DNA from: DASQLQ01 sp035629935
GTDB lineage: Bacteria > Actinomycetota > CADDZG01 > WHSQ01
Assembly (NCBI GenBank): GCA_035629935.1
Contig: DASQLQ010000185.1
Span: forward strand, 1 to 23,660
Length of the DNA: 23,660 bases
Direction: 5' to 3'
Positions within the stretch are counted from its first letter, which is position 1; every line of letters starts with the position of its first letter. Below, one piece after another: positions 15,829 to 22,531 of the stretch. Under the pieces are notes generated by a model. That model saw only the letters and a program-made list of their open reading frames with translations. It was not told the origin of the DNA and did no database searches. Position numbers and translations under genes: made by a program.

Positions 15829-15852
15829 GGGGCCGGGCGAAAGCCCGGCCCC
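15829..15852 (+). terminator. Strong hairpin after rny
   Basis: GGGGCCGGGC (15829-15838) pairs perfectly over 10 bp with GCCCGGCCCC (15843-15852) around a GAAA tetraloop, starting 4 nt after the rny stop. No T tract follows, as is common in high-GC genomes. It may also end minus-strand transcripts. Confidence 0.75.
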
Positions 15853-15869
15853 CCAGAAATATCCCTCTG

Positions 15870-16013
15870 TTACTGGTCGAGGCAACCTACGTAGTCGGTG
15901 AGGTCACGCTCGCGGAACGTCTGCCAGAAGAAGCAGTCGACCTTCCCTGTGGGTCGTATGAACCAGCGGTCTGGGAGGGTTTCTTCATCGGGCGGCCCAT
16001 CCCTTCCACTTCC
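15870..16013 (-). pseudogene. Start-less remnant resembling the small two-cysteine secreted peptide
   Basis: This frame runs for 47 codons from an upstream TAG to a TAA at 15870-15872 and has no ATG, GTG or TTG. Its end, KVDCFF...YVGCLDQ, resembles the end of the small secreted protein at 17026-17181 (KVECLF...LECLD): the same Lys-Val-acidic-Cys start and Cys-Leu-Asp end, with 18 versus 15 residues between the two Cys. The part before Lys shows no signal peptide. It may be a decayed paralogue whose front was lost next to the acetyltransferase gene, or a coincidence over a short length. Confidence 0.3.
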
Positions 16014-16014
16014 C

Positions 16015-16020
16015 TAGACT
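16015..16020 (+). promoter_or_regulatory. -10 element of a likely leaderless acetyltransferase transcript
   Basis: TAGACT, then 7 nt, then the ATG at 16028. No ribosome site is present, so transcription should start at or next to the ATG. Confidence 0.55.
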
Positions 16021-16027
16021 CTCCGCG

Positions 16028-16561
16028 ATGTCCGACGGATTCCTCTTGGAGACGGACCGCCTGAGGCTTCGCCCGCTGGCCGAGCACGACCTCGATGCCC
16101 TGCATGCCGTTCTCGGGGACCCCGAGCTGATGCGTTACTACCCGGCCCCCTTCTCGCTAGCCGACACAGGGGAGTGGATCGATAAGCAGCTCGCGAGATA
16201 CACGCGCGACGGCTTCGGGCTCTGGGCGATGGAGCTCGAGGAGACCGGCGAGATGATCGGGGATTGCGGCTTGACGATCCAGGACGTGGACGGTGTGGGG
16301 CACGTCGAGGTTGGCTGGCACGTCCGGCGCGATATGTGCAATCAGGGGTTCGCGACCGAGGCAGCGAAAGCCTGTCGGGACTTCGCTTTCGGGGAGATGG
16401 GTCTCACCCGGCTCATCTCCCTCGTCAGACCGGAGAACCTTGCCTCCTGTCGCGTGGCGGAGAAGCTGGGTATGACCGTGTTCGGTCACACCGTTCGGGG
16501 GCCGGGGTGGGACCACCGGATCTATGAACTAGAGGTGTCTAGCGCTTTTCGAACGTCGTGA
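16028..16561 (+). CDS. GNAT-family N-acetyltransferase (RimJ/RimL-like)
   Basis: 177 residues. The opening LLETDRLRLRPLAEHDLDAL and the central HVEVGWHVRRDMCNQGFATEA, which carries the acetyl-CoA pyrophosphate-binding turn (NQGFATEA), are typical of the RimJ/RimL branch. The later RLISLVRPENLASCRVAEKLG matches motif B. It transfers acetyl from acetyl-CoA to an amine, possibly a protein N-terminus or a small molecule; the substrate cannot be told. There is no ribosome site, and TAGACT lies 7 nt upstream of the ATG, so it is probably translated from a leaderless mRNA. Its 3' end overlaps the convergent membrane-protein gene by 23 nt. Confidence 0.92.
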   Translation: MSDGFLLETDRLRLRPLAEHDLDALHAVLGDPELMRYYPAPFSLADTGEWIDKQLARYTRDGFGLWAMELEETGEMIGDCGLTIQDVDGVGHVEVGWHVRRDMCNQGFATEAAKACRDFAFGEMGLTRLISLVRPENLASCRVAEKLGMTVFGHTVRGPGWDHRIYELEVSSAFRTS

Positions 16562-16994
16562 GGATGCGTGCGATTAGGCCCGCGACGAAGGCCGAGGCCA
16601 CGAGCACGTAGGGCTCGAGAACCACGTCTCCGGGAGCGCTGGGCACCTGTCCCATGCCGAAGAACCCGATGATCGGAGCCAGACCCGCGACGGCGGCAAC
16701 CGTTGGCCCTTTCCGCCGATGGTCCCCGCGGATCAATGCGAACCACGCGCCCAGTGGCGAGCCCACCACGAGGGCAACTGCAACAACTATGAAGATGAAG
16801 ATGGCACTCAGATCGAGCCGGCCGTCGTGGTCGAAACCCAGCGTTTCGGAGAACGTTGGTTCGCCGGTGAGATGAACGAGCCCCGCGCCGATGATGAAGA
16901 ACACGACCATTCCAAACGTGCTGCCGACCGCGGCCGCAAGACGGCCGCGAGGTCGGCGGGGAGAAGCCTGTGCTGTGTCTAGCGGATCGGGCAA
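16539..16994 (-). CDS. Hypothetical four-helix membrane protein
   Basis: 151 residues if started at the TTG at 16994, which has a perfect AGGAGG 3 nt upstream (complement of 16998-17003). A GTG at 17054 would add 20 residues and overlap the small secreted-protein gene without a ribosome site. After a basic, Pro-rich N-terminus come four hydrophobic segments: VGSTFGMVVFFIIGAGLVHL, LSAIFIFIVVAVALVVGSPL, VAAVAGLAPIIGFFGMG and LEPYVLVASAFVAGLIARIL. A polar RGDHRRKGP loop lies between the second and third. I do not recognise a family. With the TTG start it follows the small secreted-protein gene by 31 nt on the same strand, so the two may form an operon. Confidence 0.7.
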   Translation of the reverse strand: MPDPLDTAQASPRRPRGRLAAAVGSTFGMVVFFIIGAGLVHLTGEPTFSETLGFDHDGRLDLSAIFIFIVVAVALVVGSPLGAWFALIRGDHRRKGPTVAAVAGLAPIIGFFGMGQVPSAPGDVVLEPYVLVASAFVAGLIARILTTFEKR

Positions 16995-17025
16995 TGTCCT
17001 CCTATGAAGAATGGATGTTTGGATG

Positions 17026-17181
17026 TCAGTCCAGGCACTCCAGCCCGCCGTCACCCTCTTGGATGTACACCCGGAAGAGGCATTCGACCTTCTCCTTGGC
17101 GTCCGAAGCGGAAGCGGCGCCCCCCGTAAGCCCGACCATCATCATGGCGAGCACGACCGCCGCCACAGATCTTTTGATCAT
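17026..17181 (-). CDS. Small secreted protein with two cysteines
   Basis: 51 residues from the ATG at 17181, with an AGGGGGG ribosome site about 5 nt upstream. Residues 1-25 form a textbook signal peptide: MIKR, a hydrophobic core (AAVVLAMMMVGLTGG) and ASA before the cut. The mature part would be only about 26 residues, acidic, with Cys spaced as KVECLF...LECLD, so one disulphide is possible. Function is unknown. It precedes the four-helix membrane protein on the same strand and diverges from miaB, with about 100 nt between the start codons. It could be a signalling or surface peptide; nothing in the sequence decides. Confidence 0.7.
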   Translation of the reverse strand: MIKRSVAAVVLAMMMVGLTGGAASASDAKEKVECLFRVYIQEGDGGLECLD

Positions 17182-17270
17182 CTTTCCCCCCTTGCAGATT
17201 CCCCTTGTTGGAACAGATCCTCGGAAAGCTTCAACGCGGCGGCCCTCGATACCTCCCCCTATCAGCGGAT

Positions 17271-17276
17271 TAGGCT
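17271..17276 (+). promoter_or_regulatory. miaB: -10 element of a likely leaderless miaB transcript
   Basis: TAGGCT, then exactly 7 nt, then the ATG at 17284. There is no Shine-Dalgarno sequence before the ATG. Confidence 0.55.
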
Positions 17277-17283
17277 CCCCGGG

Positions 17284-18651
17284 ATGACCGGCAAGACGTA
17301 CTTCGTCACCACCTACGGGTGCCAGATGAACGAGCACGATTCCGAACGCCTAAGCGGGATGCTCGAGGCCGACGGTTATACGAAGGCGACTGCTCCGGCG
17401 GAGGCAGACGTCGTCGTCTTCAACACTTGTTGCATCCGCGAGAAGGCAGACACCCGTCTCTATGGGAACCTCGGCCACCTCAAGTCGGTCAAGGACGCGA
17501 GACCCGGGATGAAGATCGTGGTCGGCGGCTGTCTGGCCCAGAAGGACCGTTCGCTGATCCAGACGAAGGCCCCCTACGTGGACGTCGTGCTCGGAACCCA
17601 CAACCTGGCCAGCCTCCCGCGGCTGTTGCGAGAGTCCGACACGGGGCCGAGCTTCGAGATCCTCGAACAGACGGAGGTCTTCCCCTCTGCTCTGCCTGCG
17701 CGCCGCAGCTCCCCGTGGCATGCATGGGTCTCGATATCGATCGGCTGCAACAACTCGTGCACCTTCTGCATCGTTCCGGCCGTGCGAGGCGAAGAGGTGT
17801 CGCGCCGCACGGGCGACATCGTCGCCGAGGTTCAGTCATTGGTGGCAGACGGGGTGGTCGAGGTCACGCTGCTCGGTCAGAACGTCAACTCGTACGGACG
17901 TGACCTGGACGGGACCCCGATGTTCTCGAAGCTGTTGTTCGCGCTCGACAGTGTGGAGGGCTTGGAGCGCGTTCGCTTCACGAGTCCCCATCCGAAGGAC
18001 TTCCGTGCCGATACCGTCGAGGCGATGGCCAACTGCCGCAGTGTGTGCGAACACATCCACCTCCCGGTCCAGGCGGGAAGCGACCGGGTGCTAAAGAGGA
18101 TGAAGCGTGCCTACACGCGCGCGAGGTACATGGAGAAGCTGGCCATGGTGCGCGCGGCGATCCCCGATGTTGCGGTGACGACGGACATCATCGTCGGATT
18201 CCCCGGCGAGACGGAAGACGATTTCGCCGAAACCCTGTCTCTTGTGGAAGAAGCGCGTTACGACGCTGCCTATACGTTCCAATACTCGTCTCGGCCGATG
18301 ACCGAAGCAGCGGACCTCCCGGATCACCTTCCGAAGGAGGTCGTGCAGGAGCGATACGAGCGGTTAACGGCACTCCAGGATCGAATCTCGTTCGAATCGA
18401 ACATCGCGAACGTGGGACGGACACACGAGGTTCTCGTCGAGGGACCATCCAAGAAGGATCCGGGGAAGCTCACCGGCCGGACGCGAACGAACAAGCTCGT
18501 TCACTTCGGCTCGGACGGCGCCGACGCGGGGACGCTGCGCACGGTGCGCATCACGGCAGCCCATCCCCATCACCTCGAGGGTGAGGGCCATGCCTCCCGG
18601 TTGACCTTGCCGTTGGCGGCAGAAGCACAGGGGTGCGGTTCCTGCTCTTAG
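17284..18651 (+). CDS. miaB: tRNA-2-methylthio-N6-(dimethylallyl)adenosine synthase MiaB
   Basis: 455 residues from the ATG at 17284. MiaB is a radical-SAM methylthiotransferase that adds a methylthio group to i6A37 of tRNAs. The N-terminal UPF0004 domain has the three Cys for the auxiliary cluster: C13 in YGCQMNEHDSE, C49 in FNTCCIREKA and C83 in GGCLAQ. The radical-SAM domain has C155, C159 and C162 in GCNNSCTFCIVP, then LLGQNVNSYG and VGFPGETEDDF. A TRAM RNA-binding domain ends the protein, with the tail GCGSCS. The frame is open upstream to 17011, but that part is unlike MiaB and overlaps the small secreted-protein gene. It overlaps the next gene by 19 nt. With miaA downstream, substrate and modifying enzyme are made together. 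Confidence 0.97.
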   Translation: MTGKTYFVTTYGCQMNEHDSERLSGMLEADGYTKATAPAEADVVVFNTCCIREKADTRLYGNLGHLKSVKDARPGMKIVVGGCLAQKDRSLIQTKAPYVDVVLGTHNLASLPRLLRESDTGPSFEILEQTEVFPSALPARRSSPWHAWVSISIGCNNSCTFCIVPAVRGEEVSRRTGDIVAEVQSLVADGVVEVTLLGQNVNSYGRDLDGTPMFSKLLFALDSVEGLERVRFTSPHPKDFRADTVEAMANCRSVCEHIHLPVQAGSDRVLKRMKRAYTRARYMEKLAMVRAAIPDVAVTTDIIVGFPGETEDDFAETLSLVEEARYDAAYTFQYSSRPMTEAADLPDHLPKEVVQERYERLTALQDRISFESNIANVGRTHEVLVEGPSKKDPGKLTGRTRTNKLVHFGSDGADAGTLRTVRITAAHPHHLEGEGHASRLTLPLAAEAQGCGSCS

Positions 18652-19361
18652 GTCTGGTCGTCCCTCACGCGCCCGCCCTGTTGCCTGAGGTCCGTGGTGA
18701 GGCTGATGCTCTTCCGCCCTTGCATGTCGAACGACCAGATTGTGCGGTCCTCCTTTCTCCTCATGGAGCATCGACCGGCGTTTATCGGAGTGTCGCCGGC
18801 GATCTCGACGGCTTCGGGGTCGAGGGCCTCGGGGTGACCCGCCAGACCGATGCGGATCTCTGTGCCCGGTTGGCCGAACGATGGGGGCAGCCCCTGTTGG
18901 ATGAACCCTGCGATCACGGAGTGGTGGTGCCGCTGATCGCCGGATGGGTTCCCGACGTACCGATCGTCGCGTGCGCTCTGGCAGAGGTAACGGGCCCGGA
19001 TGCAGCGCCGGTGCCGAGCGCCATCGGGGCCGCGCGTGGTTTCGCGGCGGCACTCGCATCACTTACCGAAGACCGCACCGTGGTGTTCGTAGCAAGTGCC
19101 CACACCTCCGCCGCCCTGACCCCCCGAGCTCCGCTCACATTGCGGGACGAGGGACTTGTCCTGGAAGAAGAGATCAAGGACGCGCTCGAGTCGGACTTGG
19201 GCAAGCTCGATTCGCTCTCTCCCGAGCTCTGGACGCTGGGGGGTTCGTGCGGTGCGGGCCCGCTCACCGCGTTGGGTCTTCTATTTACAGGATCGAAGGC
19301 TTCGGTGGGTTTCTACGACCATCCTTTCGGGGTCGGGTATCTGCTGGCGGAGGTCGGATGA
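18633..19361 (+). CDS. LigB-fold (class III extradiol dioxygenase-like) protein of the miaB-miaA locus
   Basis: 242 residues from the GTG at 18633, which has AGGGG just upstream and overlaps the miaB end by 19 nt. The protein has LigB/MEMO-type features: VVPHAPALLPEV (H12), LLSPHG (H44), CDHGVVVPL (H95) and VASAHTSAAL (H157), with GSCGAGPLTALG near the end. In class III extradiol dioxygenases such His residues bind iron. Proteins of this kind lie between miaB and miaA in many Actinomycetota, but I know of no proven role. It is coupled to miaA by an ATGA overlap (ATG 19358, TGA 19359-19361). Strict coupling suggests a link to tRNA modification, by inference only. Confidence 0.85.
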   Translation: MRFLLLGLVVPHAPALLPEVRGEADALPPLHVERPDCAVLLSPHGASTGVYRSVAGDLDGFGVEGLGVTRQTDADLCARLAERWGQPLLDEPCDHGVVVPLIAGWVPDVPIVACALAEVTGPDAAPVPSAIGAARGFAAALASLTEDRTVVFVASAHTSAALTPRAPLTLRDEGLVLEEEIKDALESDLGKLDSLSPELWTLGGSCGAGPLTALGLLFTGSKASVGFYDHPFGVGYLLAEVG

Positions 19362-20284
19362 AGACCGTGGTGGTTGCGCTCGTCGGACCTACCGGGGTGG
19401 GGAAGACCTCGGCCGCGATGGATCTGGCGAAGGATCTGAACGCAGAGATCGTGTCCATCGATTCGATGCAGCTCTATCGCGGCATGGATATCGGAACCGA
19501 CAAGGCCACCCCCGAGATGCGCAAGCAAGTCCGTCATCACCTCTTAGATGTGAAGGAGCCCACCGAGGAGGTGACGGTCGCGGAGTTCCAGGCACTTGCC
19601 CGCGACGCCATCACGGATATCGCAGGCCGGGGTCGCACTCCGCTGTTGGTCGGCGGCTCCGGTCTCTATTTCCGCGCAGTGGTCGACAACCTTTCGTTTC
19701 CTCCCCGCGCTCCTGAGGTGCGAGCGCGCTTGGAGGAAGAGTCAGAAGCACTTGGAGCCGAGGCTCTGCATGCTCGCCTCGCCGAGTTCGACGCCAAGGC
19801 CGCTGCCCGTATCGAGCCGGCGAACGCACGGAGGACGATCCGGGCTCTCGAGGTGATCGAGATCACCGGCCGGCCCTTCTCCGACAACGACTCATGGGAC
19901 GGCTACGAGAGCATCTACGAGTTGCGAGCCATCGGTCTCGAACGCCCCCGCGAGGAGCTGTTCGAGCGGATCGAACGACGCGTGGACGAGATGCTCGCGA
20001 GAGGCCTCGTGGAAGAAACGAGTCGTGTGGCCGAAGCGGGTATGGGTCGGACGGCTCGGATGGCGCTCGGTTACCGGCAGGTTCTCGAAAATCCCACGGC
20101 TACGACCCAAGAATTGAAAGCGGAGATCGTCCAGGCCACGAAGCGTTTCGCTAGACGTCAGGGATCCTGGTTCCGTGCAGACCCGCGGATTGAATGGGTG
20201 GGAGCCGACGCGTCCGATCTAGCGAACCGCGTTGGGCTTGACCGGACAGATGTAGCCGAAGGTGCGCGACGGCTGGAGAGTTGA
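19358..20284 (+). CDS. miaA: tRNA dimethylallyltransferase MiaA
   Basis: 308 residues. MiaA transfers the dimethylallyl group from DMAPP to A37 of tRNAs, giving i6A, the substrate of MiaB. The P-loop is GPTGVGKTS (10-18), the catalytic Asp is D35 in SIDSMQLYRGMDIGTDKAT, and GGSGLYFRA and RTIRALEVIEITGRP are present. The C-terminal part has ALGYRQVLE and the ATKRFARRQGSWFR tRNA-binding stretch. The ATG at 19358 overlaps the stop of the previous gene as ATGA, with GGAGG 5 nt upstream. The frame is open further upstream, but only over the previous gene. The last 66 nt overlap the convergent LVIVD-repeat gene, so both C-termini are encoded in the same stretch. Confidence 0.97.
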   Translation: MKTVVVALVGPTGVGKTSAAMDLAKDLNAEIVSIDSMQLYRGMDIGTDKATPEMRKQVRHHLLDVKEPTEEVTVAEFQALARDAITDIAGRGRTPLLVGGSGLYFRAVVDNLSFPPRAPEVRARLEEESEALGAEALHARLAEFDAKAAARIEPANARRTIRALEVIEITGRPFSDNDSWDGYESIYELRAIGLERPREELFERIERRVDEMLARGLVEETSRVAEAGMGRTARMALGYRQVLENPTATTQELKAEIVQATKRFARRQGSWFRADPRIEWVGADASDLANRVGLDRTDVAEGARRLES

Positions 20285-21613
20285 CGCAGTCAGATCGAGC
20301 GGCGCCCGGACGGCCTTGCTCTGCGCCCCCCCTTTGAACTTCAACACGTCGATGCCCCGCGTGAAGTCGGCAACGTACACATAGCCGTCGTGGAAGTAAG
20401 GAGCCCACACGTTCGCGTCGTCCGGCCGGTAGTAACCGATCTGACGGATCCTGCGTGGGTTCGAGACGTCGAGGAAGCGCGTCCCCTGGCTATAGAACGA
20501 GTAGGCGATCAAACCATCGCCCCGATCGCTCAGGTAGTGCGCGGAATCGCAGCCCGTGGTGCCCTTCTGACCCTCGGGCCACCACGTGTCGAGCACCTTC
20601 ATCCGAAACTTGGTCTTCTCGATGTTGCGCCAGCCCTCGCCCTTCTTGCTGCCCTTGAGGTCGTAGATGGCGAATCGCCCTGAGGTTGCGCAGTCCGACA
20701 CGATGTTCTCTTCGGTCGCGTACAGCACATCGCCGCGCCGTCCATCGACTTTGGCCCTAACGTTTCGCCACGCGTTGTGCATGAATCGCGAGCTCGTTGC
20801 GCTCTCGGGTGTGCCGCCGCCCGCGTAGGGGATGGGCTTGCAGCCCGTCGCCTTTTGAACCTTTCCGGTTAGCGGGTTCTTATGGCGGCCAGAGGTCCAA
20901 TAGCCGCGCACCCCGCCGGCGCCGGACACCCACGCGACTCCTTTTGCATCCACCTGCACGTCGTGCGCGTAGTCGGTGACGCCGTCGTTGCGACCGGTGT
21001 CGATCGGATCGGGACACGGCACCGGGTTGGCGGGGTCGGTGACGTCCGTAGCGTAGATGGGTCGACCGACGAAGTCCGGTTGCGTCTCTGGGTTCGCGTA
21101 CGGGCCCCCGGTCCAAACGAAGTCACATCGATTGACGCAAGAGGTGGTGTGTCCTGCCGGAACGGTGAAGAAGCCAACCTCTTGCATGGCCGTTGGGTTC
21201 GAAACATCGATCACATGGACGGCTCCGTACGGGAACGTGTCACCGCCGGCCGCGGGCGAGGTGAAACCTCTCGGGTCTCGGCTGATGAACGCCAGCTTCC
21301 GCTTGACGTCGACGTCGATGTCCTCGTTCTCCCAGATGTACATCGGGAGCGAACCGAGGGGAGTCGGTGCGGCCGGATCGGAGACATCGTAGGTATAGAG
21401 CCCGCTCGCGGTGGAGACGATCATCACGTCGTCGATGAAGTTGATGGAGATCGCCGAAGGCATAGGGACGTTCGTGATGTAGGAGACGTTCTTCGAGATA
21501 TCCCCGGCGGGGGGTTGGGTAGCGGATTGCGTGGCTACTGCCCCGGCCGGCGCGCCGAGCAGACCGGCGAGAACCACCACTGCTGCCAGTACCGAGGTCC
21601 ATCTGTGGCGCAT
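20219..21613 (-). CDS. Secreted LVIVD-repeat beta-propeller protein
   Basis: 464 residues from the ATG at 21613. A signal peptide (MRHRW, hydrophobic core, then AGAVATQ) is followed by LVIVD-type repeats such as GLYTYDVSDPAAPTPLG, VHVIDVSNPTAMQEVG, TRFLDVSNPRRIRQIG and VADFTRGIDVLKFKG, which usually build a beta-propeller. Several Cys (CVNRCDF, CPDPIDTGR, DCATSG, GCDSAHYLS) suit disulphides outside the cell. There is no membrane helix beyond the signal peptide. The biochemical role is unknown. It runs against its neighbours, sits between miaA and dapF where most relatives have no such gene, overlaps the miaA end by 66 nt, and diverges from dapF over 75 nt. No clear ribosome site is seen. Confidence 0.85.
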   Translation of the reverse strand: MRHRWTSVLAAVVVLAGLLGAPAGAVATQSATQPPAGDISKNVSYITNVPMPSAISINFIDDVMIVSTASGLYTYDVSDPAAPTPLGSLPMYIWENEDIDVDVKRKLAFISRDPRGFTSPAAGGDTFPYGAVHVIDVSNPTAMQEVGFFTVPAGHTTSCVNRCDFVWTGGPYANPETQPDFVGRPIYATDVTDPANPVPCPDPIDTGRNDGVTDYAHDVQVDAKGVAWVSGAGGVRGYWTSGRHKNPLTGKVQKATGCKPIPYAGGGTPESATSSRFMHNAWRNVRAKVDGRRGDVLYATEENIVSDCATSGRFAIYDLKGSKKGEGWRNIEKTKFRMKVLDTWWPEGQKGTTGCDSAHYLSDRGDGLIAYSFYSQGTRFLDVSNPRRIRQIGYYRPDDANVWAPYFHDGYVYVADFTRGIDVLKFKGGAQSKAVRAPLDLTASTLQPSRTFGYICPVKPNAVR

Positions 21614-21675
21614 GGAGAGAGCATTCCATCCTTCGGGCCCCCTTCCTGCCGCCGAGGGGCTTCCGACGGGTCAAT

Positions 21676-21681
21676 TACCCT
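21676..21681 (+). promoter_or_regulatory. dapF: -10 element of a likely leaderless dapF transcript
   Basis: TACCCT, then 7 nt, then the ATG at 21689. No ribosome site is present. Confidence 0.5.
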
Positions 21682-21688
21682 TTAACCC

Positions 21689-22531
21689 ATGAGATTCGCG
21701 AAGTACCACGGGATCGGCAACGACTTCGTGATGCTCGCCGATCCCGAGGATCGGATCGAGGTCACCGAAGCCATGGCCGCGCGTCTCTGCGACCGCCGCT
21801 TCGGCATCGGAGCCGATGGGGTCATCCGCGTTGTGCCGGGTGGGGGCGGGGCCGATTTCGTGATGGATTACCGGAACTCCGACGGCTCGATCGGCGAGAT
21901 GTGCGGTAACGGCATCCGCTGTCTCGGCGTCTTCGCACGAGCCGAAGGCCTGACCACTGAGAGCAAGCTACAGGTCGACACGGGGGCCGGCCGCAAGGTG
22001 ATCACAGTGCTCGACACTGATCGTGTGAGGGTCGATATGGGCGCCCCGATCTTCACGCCCGCCGACATCCCGATCCGCTGGGACGGTGACCCGCTGCATG
22101 CCAAGCTCGAGACATCCGGTGAGGTGATCGAGGCCGCTTGCGTATCGATCGGGAACCCTCACGCGGTCCTGTTCGTCGAGGACCCCCAAGCGGCGCCGGT
22201 CAAGACGTTAGGGCCAGAGCTCGAGTGGAACCCCCTGTTCCCGAATGGGACGAACGTCGAGTTCATCAGAGTTCCCAGCAAGGATCGCGTCGAGATGCGC
22301 GTATGGGAGCGCGGCTCAGGCGAAACCCTGGCGTGTGGAACGGGCGCCTGCGCGGTGGCGGTGGTCGCCAAGCTTCTTGCCGGCGCCGACGACAACGTCA
22401 CTGTGAGTTTGCCCGGGGGTGAGCTCGAGATCGAATGGGCCGGCTCTCTCGAGAACGAGCAGCCGATCTACATGACCGGTCCCGTAGTCAAAGCATTCGA
22501 AGGAGACGTCGACTTGGAGCTGTACCGATGA
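21689..22531 (+). CDS. dapF: Diaminopimelate epimerase
   Basis: 280 residues. DapF converts LL- to meso-diaminopimelate for lysine and peptidoglycan. Both catalytic Cys are present: C72 in RNSDGSIGEMCGNGIRC and C215 in ERGSGETLACGTGAC. The N-terminal KYHGIGNDFVM and the GNPHAVLF motif are also typical. The ATG at 21689 matches the family N-terminus; it has no ribosome site but TACCCT lies 7 nt upstream, so the mRNA may be leaderless. Its stop overlaps the next start as ATGA, coupling it to the aminotransferase that makes its substrate. Confidence 0.97.
   Translation: MRFAKYHGIGNDFVMLADPEDRIEVTEAMAARLCDRRFGIGADGVIRVVPGGGGADFVMDYRNSDGSIGEMCGNGIRCLGVFARAEGLTTESKLQVDTGAGRKVITVLDTDRVRVDMGAPIFTPADIPIRWDGDPLHAKLETSGEVIEAACVSIGNPHAVLFVEDPQAAPVKTLGPELEWNPLFPNGTNVEFIRVPSKDRVEMRVWERGSGETLACGTGACAVAVVAKLLAGADDNVTVSLPGGELEIEWAGSLENEQPIYMTGPVVKAFEGDVDLELYR

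Noticed and set aside
17011..17283. Upstream extension of MiaB by 91 residues
   Set aside because: It overlaps the small secreted-protein gene, has no MiaB-like sequence, and the ATG at 17284 matches the family start and has a -10 at the leaderless distance.
18382..18396. TCGAATCTCGTTCGA inside miaB as a possible SOS box
   Set aside because: The half-sites are GAAT and TTCG at the wrong spacing compared with CGAAC-N4-GTTCG, and it lies within coding sequence.
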